Shown here piece by piece: positions 32,883-41,198 of a DNA stretch of 42,606 nt. Origin of the DNA: an uncultured Opitutaceae bacterium (GTDB lineage: Bacteria > Verrucomicrobiota > Verrucomicrobiia > Opitutales > Opitutaceae); contig CALAOT010000086.1 in NCBI GenBank assembly GCA_937889545.1, positions 1 to 42,606 of the forward strand. The letters run 5' to 3'. The notes under the pieces are model-generated. The model saw only the letters and a list, made by a program, of their open reading frames with translations. It did no database searches and was not told the DNA's origin. Both the position numbers and the translations under genes were made by a program. Within the stretch, counting starts at the first letter, position 1. Each line of letters starts with the position of its first letter.

Positions 32883-34019
32883 TCATCGATCCGCCGCCGA
32901 ACGGGACGCCATGAAGGTCTGGCCACGCAACCATTGAATCAATTCGTCGGCCATGAGCTGGTGATCGGACACCCGGGGGTGAAGATCCGTGTGATGAACA
33001 AAAATAAAATGGGTGGAATGGCTGTCCTGCGCCTCCACCCTTCGAACGACTTCCGTCCATGCGGCGATAAGGACGGGATCGTTCTCTGTTTCGCTCATGC
33101 CCCCACGAAGCAGGACCAGCTGGGCGTCGGGATAGGCCGAGCGCACCTCGGTCGCGAGCTTGAAATAGCTGTCGGAAAATGAAGTTGGGAATGGCCTTCC
33201 CTTGCTCTTGGGAAAGGACGTGTCGTTCCCGCCAAGGTTAAGGAAGATGACGTTGGGGCGCCAGGCGGTCAGATCGGCCTTGGGCGCTCCGTGGGCTGGG
33301 TACAGGCGGTCCCATATCTCGCCAAACGTCACATCAACGTATCCCGTGACAATGCCGATCCCGCTCACGGAGATGTTCTCAAAGTCGGCCCCGAAGGCAT
33401 TCGCCGTGAGCGCCGCATAGCTCATCGTGGCGTTGTGGGTCCGGCGGCTCTCCCATTGGTCGCCGGTGCCGTCCTCGTCGCAGGCTCCGGCGGTGATTGA
33501 GTCCCCGAAGAAAAGCATCTTCAGGCCCGCCTTGCCGGCGACGGGCTTCTCGACGACAGCGTCTGGTCCGACATCGATCCCCCTGAACGCCACCGAGCCC
33601 GCCGAGGCCTCGGAGCGCTTGAGCAGCACGAGGTGATGGCGACCCTGCCCGAGGGGCCCTGGCCAAACGATTTCGGCCTGACCACCGGGTTCGATCGCGA
33701 TTATCCGGCTTTCGCCGTCCACTTGGGCGTCGAAGAAGTTCTGATCGACGGCCCGCCCGAAGAGTAGAGCAAGGAACGTTCCGCTGAAATCCACCGCAAT
33801 CCGGCTCGACTCCCAGACGACTATCGGTGCAGCCGGATCCGCCATGTCAAAGCGGCCCTGGTAGCCGAACGCCGGGTCCGACGCGCTCACCACCCTGCGC
33901 GATTGCGCCGTGCTGATGACAGAGCTGGCACCGGGACCCTGCGCGAATCCTGCCGCGACCAGGAAGGAAAGGCAGGCGGCGCCCGCCCGCGCCATACGGA
34001 CGAACTGGGGAAATCTCAT
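32883..34019 (-). CDS. Secreted CE2-like SGNH/GDSL carbohydrate esterase
   Basis: This protein has 378 residues from the ATG at 34019, followed by a signal peptide (MRFPQFVRMARAGAACLSFL, cut after AGF-AQ); the frame is open to 34076. An N-terminal beta-sandwich (about residues 40-155; YQGRFDMADPAAPIVVWESS, RIAVDFSGTFLALLF) precedes the SGNH hydrolase domain. The latter has block I FGDSITAG with Ser174, a Gly block, block III GGND (Asn265) and the Asp345/His347 pair in TDLHPRVSDHQ. This two-domain layout is that of carbohydrate esterase family 2, which removes acetyl groups from plant polysaccharides. The same strand carries the fucosidase, so glycan processing is the likely context. There is no clear Shine-Dalgarno sequence. 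Confidence 0.87.
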   Translation of the reverse strand: MRFPQFVRMARAGAACLSFLVAAGFAQGPGASSVISTAQSRRVVSASDPAFGYQGRFDMADPAAPIVVWESSRIAVDFSGTFLALLFGRAVDQNFFDAQVDGESRIIAIEPGGQAEIVWPGPLGQGRHHLVLLKRSEASAGSVAFRGIDVGPDAVVEKPVAGKAGLKMLFFGDSITAGACDEDGTGDQWESRRTHNATMSYAALTANAFGADFENISVSGIGIVTGYVDVTFGEIWDRLYPAHGAPKADLTAWRPNVIFLNLGGNDTSFPKSKGRPFPTSFSDSYFKLATEVRSAYPDAQLVLLRGGMSETENDPVLIAAWTEVVRRVEAQDSHSTHFIFVHHTDLHPRVSDHQLMADELIQWLRGQTFMASRSAADR

Positions 34020-34256
34020 GGGGGGCAGGGGCATCTGGGCAGTCGCAGGGCTAAAGCCTAATTCCAACGCGGCCAACCTGTATATATGCAGGGACCCTGG
34101 GCGAATTCGGGCCGAGCAGCAATCGACCGGGCCCCGGAACGGTCCTTTTCTGAACAGGCATTAGTTTGCACCGGACCGGCGAACAGGAGCAAAACAGCCT
34201 TTCAGCAGGCGTCGATCTCTTGACTACAGCCGTTTCGTTCGTCCATCGATAGGCCA

Positions 34257-35504
34257 ATGGCCCCGCGGATTCACCTCGGTAGTTGTCTTGTGTCAGCTTT
34301 GTTGTTGGTCGTGGCACTGCCTGTGGGCCTTGCGGGCACGCCATCAACTACTTTACGCTCCGAGGTATTCGAGGAGGTGTGGACGACCGTTCGCGACCAA
34401 TTCTTCGATCCGCACTTGAACGGAGTCGACTGGGTAAGTGCTAAGCAACGATATTCAGCGAAAGTTGATCATGCGCAAACGGCCGAAGAATTCGCCGCCG
34501 TCGTCAATCAAATGCTTTCGGAATTGCGGACATCACATACGCACTACTATACGCCGCAGGATCCCGCTTACTTCCACCTCTGTGGTATATTCTGGCCGGT
34601 CCTCGAGCCTAAGCTCAAGGCGTTCCTTACGGGCGGCAAGCCGGACTACGTTGGCATTGGAATCTTCACCGAGTTGAAAGGTGGCAAGACTTTCGTCAGC
34701 GGCGTGCTTGACGGTTCACCGGCTGCCAGCGTCGGACTGAAAGTCGGGGACGAGATCCTTAGGGTGGATGGCGCACCATTTCAGGCCGTCGGCTCATTTG
34801 CCGGCAATGCGAACCGGCCTGTTGAAGTTCAAGTGAAGCGAGCCTCGGATGGGGCTCCCACAATTGTGACGGTAACAGCCAAGTTACTTGATCCGACTAC
34901 GATGTTCTTGGACGCGATGAAGGCCAGCGTGCAGGTTATCGAACACAATGGAGTTAAGGTCGGCTACTTGCATATCTGGTCATACGCTGGCGAAGTCTAT
35001 CAAGATCAACTTGAAGAGGAGCTCGATACTCGGTTGCACGAAGCGGATGCGTTGGTACTCGATCTCCGCGACGGATACGGAGGTGCCGGGCCTGAACATC
35101 TCCGCCCGTTTTTGGTACCTCCGCTGACCACAACCTTGATAATGCGCAACGGGAAGCACAGTGCGCACGAAGAGGCGTGGACGAAGCCGGTTTGTCTCCT
35201 CGTCAATGAAGGAACCAAGAGTGGTAAGGAAATGATTGCTTATTATTTCAAGAGAGCGCGGCGCGGTTCCATCGTCGGGACTCGTACTGCGGGGGAGGTC
35301 ATGGCTGGGAGGCCTTTCGTTCTCAAAGATGGCAGCTTGCTCTATTTAGCGGTCGGCGAAGTTCTCATCGAAGGACGGCGCGCGGAAGGCAACGGGGTCA
35401 CCCCTGACGTGGAGGTACCCTTCACAACTGAGTACGCGCAAGGCAAAGACCCACAGAAGGAACGGGCAGTCGAGGCCGTTGCCAGCAAAGTCGACTCCCG
35501 ATAA
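34257..35504 (+). CDS. S41-family serine peptidase (C-terminal processing type), secreted
   Basis: This 415-residue protein has a signal peptide (MAPRIHLGSCLVSALLLVVA). A helical N-terminal domain is followed by a PDZ domain from about residue 130 to 205 (GVLDGSPAASVGLKVGDEIL) and the peptidase domain. The Ser site is the NEGTKSGKEMIAYYF segment, where the family has NxGTxSAxE. The next conserved block reads VGTRTAGEV, where Ctp-type enzymes have a Lys in GEKTFGKG; the Lys is not seen, as in the S41 branch without it, so the general base must lie elsewhere or activity may be changed. It opens the lower-GC tract and may be separate from its neighbours. Substrates unknown. Confidence 0.85.
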   Translation: MAPRIHLGSCLVSALLLVVALPVGLAGTPSTTLRSEVFEEVWTTVRDQFFDPHLNGVDWVSAKQRYSAKVDHAQTAEEFAAVVNQMLSELRTSHTHYYTPQDPAYFHLCGIFWPVLEPKLKAFLTGGKPDYVGIGIFTELKGGKTFVSGVLDGSPAASVGLKVGDEILRVDGAPFQAVGSFAGNANRPVEVQVKRASDGAPTIVTVTAKLLDPTTMFLDAMKASVQVIEHNGVKVGYLHIWSYAGEVYQDQLEEELDTRLHEADALVLDLRDGYGGAGPEHLRPFLVPPLTTTLIMRNGKHSAHEEAWTKPVCLLVNEGTKSGKEMIAYYFKRARRGSIVGTRTAGEVMAGRPFVLKDGSLLYLAVGEVLIEGRRAEGNGVTPDVEVPFTTEYAQGKDPQKERAVEAVASKVDSR

Positions 35505-35610
35505 AGTCTAGCCCGAGCGTGTGAGCCAAAACCTATCGGTTCAAGGCGCACGGAATCTTTACGACGACCTATTCATCATTCGTTTCTATTCATAGTCAGA
35601 CTCTTTCCTA

Positions 35611-35653
35611 TTGACGCTCTAAAGGAGATGCTCCTTATAGAACGTCTAAAGGA
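35611..35653 (+). promoter_or_regulatory. Promoter with overlapping operator before the PadR gene
   Basis: TTGACG (35611-35616) and TTATAG (35635-35640) form a -35/-10-like pair with an 18-bp spacer. Between them lies the inverted repeat AAGGAG-ATG-CTCCTT (35622-35636). TCTAAAGGA occurs at 35618 and again at 35645, in direct orientation. PadR proteins typically repress their own promoters from such inverted repeats. The Shine-Dalgarno AGGAAGG follows directly before the start. Confidence 0.6.
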
Positions 35654-35659
35654 AGGAAC

Positions 35660-35992
35660 ATGGCCAAAGAAAAAACCGACTTACTCCAAGGCACACTCGA
35701 CCTGCTGATTCTCAAAGCGCTTAACCATGAGCCGGAACATGGATTTGGTCTCTCATTGCGAATCCGCCAGATGTCCCGCGGCGTTTTCCAGGTCGAGATG
35801 GGCTCTCTCTATCCGGCATTATGCCGCCTAGAAGGCAAAGGATGGATCAAAGGCGCATGGGGCGTCTCGGACGCCAACCGCAAGGCGCGGTATTACTCGT
35901 TGACCGCCACTGGGCGCCGGCAGCTTCAAGACGAAACTGTAAAGTGGGAGACGCTTTCAAACACGATCAACCTAATGCTAAAGGCTACGTAA
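35660..35992 (+). CDS. PadR-family transcriptional regulator
   Basis: This 110-residue protein begins with the PadR winged helix (LLQGTLDLLILKALNHEPEH, GFGLSLRIRQMSRGVFQVEMGSLYPALCRLEGKGWI), followed by GRRQLQDETVKWETLSNTINLML as the dimerising C-terminal helix. Its size fits the short PadR-s2 class. It has a good Shine-Dalgarno (AGGAAGG) before the ATG. The duplicated permease gene follows after 12 bp, as is usual for ADOP-type permeases that are guarded by a PadR regulator. It probably represses its own promoter at 35611-35653 and so the permease. The inducing signal is unknown. Confidence 0.93.
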   Translation: MAKEKTDLLQGTLDLLILKALNHEPEHGFGLSLRIRQMSRGVFQVEMGSLYPALCRLEGKGWIKGAWGVSDANRKARYYSLTATGRRQLQDETVKWETLSNTINLMLKAT

Positions 35993-36004
35993 GGTGTCGC
36001 GTCT

Positions 36005-38632
36005 ATGAATTGGCTCCGCCAGCTTCTCTTTCGCCTACAGTTGCTTTTCTGGAGAGCGAAGATTGAGACAGACCTAGACGACGAGATCAGGATTCATCTC
36101 GATATGGCGACCGAGGCCAACATCGCGGCGGGTATGTCTCCTGAGGAAGCACGTTACGCTGCGCATCGGCAATTTGGCGGCGTCGCGCAGATTAAGGAGC
36201 AGTACCGAGATCAACGCGGTGTGCGGTGGGTCGACGAACTCGCGCGAGACATCCAATTTGCCGCGCGCATCCTTCGAAACAGCCCAGGATTCACGACCGT
36301 CGCGGTCCTCACGCTAGCCCTTGGCATTAGCGTGACGACGACGACGTTCAGCTACCTGGACGCAACTATGTTCCGGCGATTGCCGTACCCCCAACCCGAT
36401 AGCCTCTTCTATCTTCCGTTCCCACAAGCACCCGCGGATCTGGTCGACGTCAAAATCCAAAATGAGGTTTTTACCAAATTCGCCATCTTTGGCTCCCCTT
36501 ATTTCAATGTTACTGTTTCGGGCGAACTGCCAGAACGGGTGAGCGGCTTCACGGTGAGCCGCGACTTTTTTTCGATTATGGGTGTGCCGCCGTTGTTAGG
36601 GCGCTTTTTCAATGCCGAAGAGGACCAGCCTGGTCGCGACGATGTGATCATCCTGAGCTATCAATACTGGATGCGTCGATTCGCAGGGGATCCATCCATT
36701 GTTGGTAAGCCCCTACGCCTCGACGGAGGCCTTGTGACGGTCGTTGGCGTTATGCCAGAGCAATTCGACTGTCCGCGACTTTGGGGTTCGCTGGATCTTT
36801 GGAGGCCACTAGCGATGCCCGAGACTGTCGCCAAGGTCCGTGGAAACTATTATCTGCGCGCGATAGCACGGCTAAAGCCAGGCGTTTCATCTAAGCAGGC
36901 CCAAGCCAATTTGAACGCCATTGCGGCGCGGCTTGGCCACGACTATCCCCTCACAAAATCCCGACGTAGATTCTTCTTGTTCCAAGTTGGAACGTTGGGT
37001 GCCTCTTACGAGCAACGATTTTATTGGATGCTCATCGCATTGGCTGGGTCCGTCCTCATTATCTCATGTGCGAATCTTGCCAATTTGCAGCTGGCGCGAT
37101 GTTCGAGGAGGGCCCGCGAATACGCCGTGCGTATTGCGCTTGGTGCTTCGCGACTTCGGCTGCTGCGCCAGATGCTCACTGAGAGCCTGATGCTCTCGCT
37201 GTTCGGTGGAGCTTTCGGCGTGATTGGCGCCCATTTTGCTGACCAAATTCTGACGAGCCGTTTGGCCAAGTTCTTCGAGCAACCGGATTTTCGATTATCG
37301 ATGGACGCCCGAGTGCTCGGTCTCGCGTTGATAACGACGGTGGCAACAAGCGCAATTTTCGGAATCGTGCCTGCTTGGCTGTCATCCCAAGTGGACGTGA
37401 ATGCCGGCTTAAAGCAGGCGGGGTACCGAGTGACGGGAGACCGATCACGACATCGGCTGCGTCAGACGTTAATAGTGCTCGAGCTGTCTCTGACGCTCGT
37501 GCTTCTCGCAGGAGCGGGTTATATGATCCTCGGCATTCGTTTAGTGACGCAGCGGACGTTTGAATGGCGCATGGATCATCTGATCACAGCGCGTGTCGCG
37601 CTACCTTACAACCGATACGGGGATGTGGGAAAATGCGCGGCGTTTTATGACCATGTGAACGAGGAGTTGGCAGCCGTGCCCGGAGTCGAGCAATCTGTCG
37701 TCTGCGATTCGCTTCCAATTCTTGGCTTCTACAATACGCAACCGGTGGTTGCTGAGCGCACGAACTTGCCGACTGCTGGGGAGCCGCCTAACGCCTATGT
37801 CAACCCGGTAACGCCCGGATATTTTGAAGCACTGGGCATGAAGATGCTAAAGGGGCGAAACTTCTACGCGGCGGATCGCATCGGTGCGCCGGCCGTGGTC
37901 ATCGTCGATCGGACTTTGGCCCAACAATTCTGGCCAAATGAGAATGCTCTAGGCAAACGAATCGGCGGCTCCGATCCGCTCAAGCGTGACTGGATGGAGG
38001 TTGTGGGGGTGGTTGACGAGGTGAGCTTCAGGCTGGATCCGACTCCATGGACACATTTGCAGATCTATCGTCCGATCGCTCAAACAGGCGGGAACTATTT
38101 CTATGTTTTTGCACATACGTCCGTTGCGCCGGAGTCGCTTGCGGACGCTTTACGCCGAGCCGTAAGGCGGGCCGATCCAGACCAGGCCGTCTATCGCGTG
38201 GCCTCTAGCGAACAGATTGTCGCGCACAATGGCGACGGGAATGCTCTTCTGACCAACAGTCTTCTCTTCATGGCTGTTTCGGGGCTTCTCCTGTCATCTC
38301 TCGGACTATACGGGGTAATTGCAAACCTAGTGGCCGAGCGGACTGCGGAAATTGGCATTCGCATCGCACTCGGGGCGAAGTTGCGAGGCGTCGTATGGCT
38401 CGTACTGAGCCAAGGCGCTCGATTGGCGGCCATTGGCGTGCTTCTCGGCCTGAGTGGAGCCTGGGCACTTGCCCGCGTTCTCGGCAGTTTGACACCCGGT
38501 CATGTGAGCCAATATCCGCAAGTCGTCGCCGAGTGTTCGCTGCTATTGTTCACTGTCGCGCTGCTGGCGTGTTGGCTCCCCGCACGCCGCGCTGCTCGGG
38601 TTGATCCGATTCAGGCATTGCGCGCTGAGTGA
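36005..38632 (+). CDS. ADOP-family duplicated orphan ABC permease (MacB/FtsX type)
   Basis: This 875-residue protein starts with a short helical N-terminal region (LDDEIRIHLDMATEANIAAG, MSPEEARYAAHRQFGG) typical of acidobacterial duplicated orphan permeases. Two MacB-like periplasmic domains and two FtsX-type membrane units follow. The first unit starts at TM about 97-120 and ends with a TM group around 340-470; the second has its TM group around 750-870. Matching features are GVMPEQFDCPRLWGSLDLWRP in the first half and VDRTLAQQFWPNENALGKRI in the second, with the end RRAARVDPIQALRAE. No ATPase gene is adjacent, so the partner must be encoded elsewhere or be absent, as is usual for this family. 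TAAGGTG lies before the ATG. It is coupled to the PadR gene. Confidence 0.93.
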   Translation: MNWLRQLLFRLQLLFWRAKIETDLDDEIRIHLDMATEANIAAGMSPEEARYAAHRQFGGVAQIKEQYRDQRGVRWVDELARDIQFAARILRNSPGFTTVAVLTLALGISVTTTTFSYLDATMFRRLPYPQPDSLFYLPFPQAPADLVDVKIQNEVFTKFAIFGSPYFNVTVSGELPERVSGFTVSRDFFSIMGVPPLLGRFFNAEEDQPGRDDVIILSYQYWMRRFAGDPSIVGKPLRLDGGLVTVVGVMPEQFDCPRLWGSLDLWRPLAMPETVAKVRGNYYLRAIARLKPGVSSKQAQANLNAIAARLGHDYPLTKSRRRFFLFQVGTLGASYEQRFYWMLIALAGSVLIISCANLANLQLARCSRRAREYAVRIALGASRLRLLRQMLTESLMLSLFGGAFGVIGAHFADQILTSRLAKFFEQPDFRLSMDARVLGLALITTVATSAIFGIVPAWLSSQVDVNAGLKQAGYRVTGDRSRHRLRQTLIVLELSLTLVLLAGAGYMILGIRLVTQRTFEWRMDHLITARVALPYNRYGDVGKCAAFYDHVNEELAAVPGVEQSVVCDSLPILGFYNTQPVVAERTNLPTAGEPPNAYVNPVTPGYFEALGMKMLKGRNFYAADRIGAPAVVIVDRTLAQQFWPNENALGKRIGGSDPLKRDWMEVVGVVDEVSFRLDPTPWTHLQIYRPIAQTGGNYFYVFAHTSVAPESLADALRRAVRRADPDQAVYRVASSEQIVAHNGDGNALLTNSLLFMAVSGLLLSSLGLYGVIANLVAERTAEIGIRIALGAKLRGVVWLVLSQGARLAAIGVLLGLSGAWALARVLGSLTPGHVSQYPQVVAECSLLLFTVALLACWLPARRAARVDPIQALRAE

Positions 38633-38758
38633 CCGCCGCTGTCGTTAAAAGGGTCGAATTTCGGACGGCAGCTTTAGAGGGTTTCATGGCCTTCCCTCCT
38701 GTGCTCTTGACACCTGAGTGGTGAATGAGTCTCGCGTCTCGATCACCTTCGGCCTCGA

Positions 38759-39700
38759 ATGATCCGAGTGACGCTGTGGCCGAACAGTAGACTTCGCTTA
38801 GCCGTCCGAGCATTCTGGATTCTTGGAGCCCTTTATGGTGCTTGCCCAGTTTCCGCAAACACCGCGTCCGAGTACCTGATGGTGGGCGCCGTGAAGCGCC
38901 ACTACTTCGTCGTAGTTCCCCCGTCTTCGGACGCAGTTGTGCCAATGCCAGTCATACTGGTTTTCCATCCCAAGAACACGGACGCGGCACTGATTATGCA
39001 CTCCCTGCCGTTTCCAGAGATGGCGGTGCGAAGGCGCTTCATCGCAGTGTTTCCGGACGGAATCAGACAGCAATGGAATGGGGGCCGCAAGAAGGCGGTC
39101 TCGAATGATTCCAAGGCTTCCGACGACGTTGCCTTTGTGGAAGCGATCCTCGATTCGGTTGGAAGCAAATACCGGATAGACGTTAGGCGGATTTACGCAA
39201 CCGGCATCTCCAATGGCGCCATCTTCTGCTATACGCTAGCGGCGCGAATGTCCGGCCGAATCGCAGCGATCGGCCCGGTGGCTGGCGCGGTTGGCATCAA
39301 CGTTCCTAAGCAGTTCAACCCAGCGCAGCCTGTCTCCGTGATCGCTTTCAACGGGACGGATGACACTTACGTGCCCTACGCCGGATACCGTGATCCGGAT
39401 GAAGGGCTGCTGTCGACTCCTGACTCCATTGCCTACTGGGTAAAGGCGGATGGATGCGACCCCAAGCCTGCCATTTGCCCGCTTCCGCACTTCGTCCCTG
39501 ACGACGGCACAAACGTCATACGGTTCACCTTCGCGAATGGCGACCATAACACGGTAGTCGTGTCATACGTCATCGTGCATGGCGGCCATACTTGGCCTGG
39601 ACAACACGCGGATCCGACTGGCCCCAAGGGGCGATCGACGATGAGTGTCGACGCGACTAAGGAGATCTTGGATTTCTTCGACCAGCACCCGAAATCTTGA
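38759..39700 (+). CDS. Secreted esterase, LpqC / polyhydroxybutyrate-depolymerase-like (CE1 type)
   Basis: This 313-residue protein has a signal peptide around residues 12-33 (RLAVRAFWILGALYGACPVS). The alpha/beta-hydrolase fold has its nucleophile in GISNGAIF (Ser151 in G-x-S-x-G), the Asp in NGTDDTYVP (Asp201 or 202) and the His in GGHTWPG (His277). VILVFHPKNTDA supplies the usual HP segment of the oxyanion hole. Relatives include LpqC and feruloyl/acetylxylan esterases, so the natural substrate could be polyester or feruloylated or acetylated glycan. It stands alone on the plus strand, 126 bp after the permease, with no co-transcribed partner seen. Start choice is uncertain, as there is no clear Shine-Dalgarno sequence. 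Confidence 0.88.
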   Translation: MIRVTLWPNSRLRLAVRAFWILGALYGACPVSANTASEYLMVGAVKRHYFVVVPPSSDAVVPMPVILVFHPKNTDAALIMHSLPFPEMAVRRRFIAVFPDGIRQQWNGGRKKAVSNDSKASDDVAFVEAILDSVGSKYRIDVRRIYATGISNGAIFCYTLAARMSGRIAAIGPVAGAVGINVPKQFNPAQPVSVIAFNGTDDTYVPYAGYRDPDEGLLSTPDSIAYWVKADGCDPKPAICPLPHFVPDDGTNVIRFTFANGDHNTVVVSYVIVHGGHTWPGQHADPTGPKGRSTMSVDATKEILDFFDQHPKS

Positions 39701-39955
39701 GGTCTCTCAAAAGAGTGCCGCTCCATGACCTTAAATGGGTGGGTTTATGACAGCAAGATTGCCTCCCCAATGTCGCAGAGCCCAGTCAGCACTGACAGGC
39801 GGCATCAGATTCCCCACGAATACGATTCCCTCCTATTCCTCCCTTATGGTCCAGCGCCAAGGCACTGGCTATGCCGCTTTGATTAGATGCACACGACGAC
39901 GCGAATAACGGGGCCAACGGCGCCAGCTAATCCGTCGGAATGAATCCGAATTCCC

Positions 39956-40786
39956 CTACGGGCCTCTTGTCAGACTTTTTGCCATGGCGGCTTGTTGCCT
40001 CAGCAGGTCCTTGTAGGCATCGAGTTGCACCGGCGTCAGTATTTGCTCCAAAGGCGCCAACATCTCGGGGCTCAATTGTCTCTCGATGTTCACCAATGCC
40101 TCAGATGGTGATGCATTCCCGTAGTTCCCATAAGCCTGTATTATCGCGTCCTTCTGTGCGGGTGAAAGCGGATCGTTACTAAACGATAGCTGTTGTTCGA
40201 TGGTGCGCGCACTTTGATGCGCATTGTCCGTCATCTCGGTGTCGCCCGCGATGGAGTGAAACGCCTGAGACTGGTTGGGACCTAGCACAGCATCCAATTC
40301 CGCAGTGAGCTCGGCCCGATACTGCTTTATGGCCCTCCGGCCCACTGGATCGTCCGGACCATTCGTGAGGTCCATCACGACCGACGGAGCCATTTCGATT
40401 TCGGCCAGTATATTCGCAGCTTTGGTAACCTGCTCTCTGCTTAGGTTCAATTTGTGGAAAACGAGGAAGTATTTATCCAGTTCCTTGTTGGCCATGTACG
40501 CTGCCATTGCTGCCGAAGCACCGGAATCGGCCATCATCGCCCTTACCTTCGTTCGCATTTCTGCATAGGCCGCGACATATGGGTCGGTAGCGCCTGGCGA
40601 GTTTGTCGCTGTTCCACTGGGCAGCGGCTTGTCTCCGCTGATAGACTTTACCAAACCCTTTCGGTCGCTATCGGCGGCAACGGCTTTGGCCGGTAAATGC
40701 CGGTCTCGCGCATGCACAAACATGCAGCAGATGTAACCGGCAAGGAATACGCAGATGTAGATAATGCCGTATTTGGCTAAGCGCAT
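39956..40786 (-). CDS. Membrane-anchored helical protein with LTxxQ-like motif, function unknown
   Basis: This protein has 276 residues from the ATG at 40786, which has a good GAGGG site. It starts with a transmembrane segment (about residues 5-24, KYGIIYICVFLAGYICCMFV), so it is anchored in the inner membrane or exported. The rest is mainly helical. LNLSREQVTKAANILAE, LSPAQKDAIIQAYGNYG and, near the end, EQILTPVQLDAYKDLLRQQ resemble the LTxxQ motif of Spy/CpxP-type periplasmic chaperones and stress proteins, but the overall length is larger. I cannot name a family. An upstream extension of the frame to 40888 is unlikely to be used. Neighbours give no functional context. Confidence 0.65.
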   Translation of the reverse strand: MRLAKYGIIYICVFLAGYICCMFVHARDRHLPAKAVAADSDRKGLVKSISGDKPLPSGTATNSPGATDPYVAAYAEMRTKVRAMMADSGASAAMAAYMANKELDKYFLVFHKLNLSREQVTKAANILAEIEMAPSVVMDLTNGPDDPVGRRAIKQYRAELTAELDAVLGPNQSQAFHSIAGDTEMTDNAHQSARTIEQQLSFSNDPLSPAQKDAIIQAYGNYGNASPSEALVNIERQLSPEMLAPLEQILTPVQLDAYKDLLRQQAAMAKSLTRGP

Positions 40787-41198
40787 GGATTTCCCTCTGG
40801 TATCAAAGATAGTTCGATTTAGCGCCAGCAAAACCTCGCTGCAATGCGTTGCGACGTAGCTTTTTTTGCGTAAATTTACGCGCCACACCGAATCTAGGAT
40901 CCGGGGCTCATGGCATTGCTGCCGCGGTCCTCGAGTTTAGTGTATGAAAACGCGACCCGTTGCGAAACCGGTCCTTTTCCGAACGGCTGCCCGATCGCTG
41001 CCGAAGCCGCATACCAACGTTGAAATGACTCGTGCCTAGCTTCGGCGTAACAAATGCCATGCAAGTAAGGCCTGCTACGCTCGCACAGTAACGTGCCAGG
41101 CTCTAAGGCACTGACAACGACAACAGGGCCTTAAAGCGTCCCTTCGGCACGGCCCCTCAAACACGGCTAGGCAATGCGTGCGGATGCAAGCCGCGCAC
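40787..41198. other. 412-bp gap without a supported gene
   Basis: No open frame with coding character, rRNA or tRNA is seen. It contains GGTCCTTTTCCGAACGGC at 40970-40987, nearly the same as 34141-34159 at the left edge of the lower-GC tract. GCGTAACAAATGCC at 41045-41058 resembles part of an integron attC site, but no full structure could be built. Confidence 0.35.

Noticed and set aside
41045..41175. attC-like ends (GCGTAAC and GGCTAGGC) about 125 bp apart
   Set aside because: The ends deviate from the RYYYAAC/GTTRRRY consensus and the inner arms do not pair, so no integron site is claimed.
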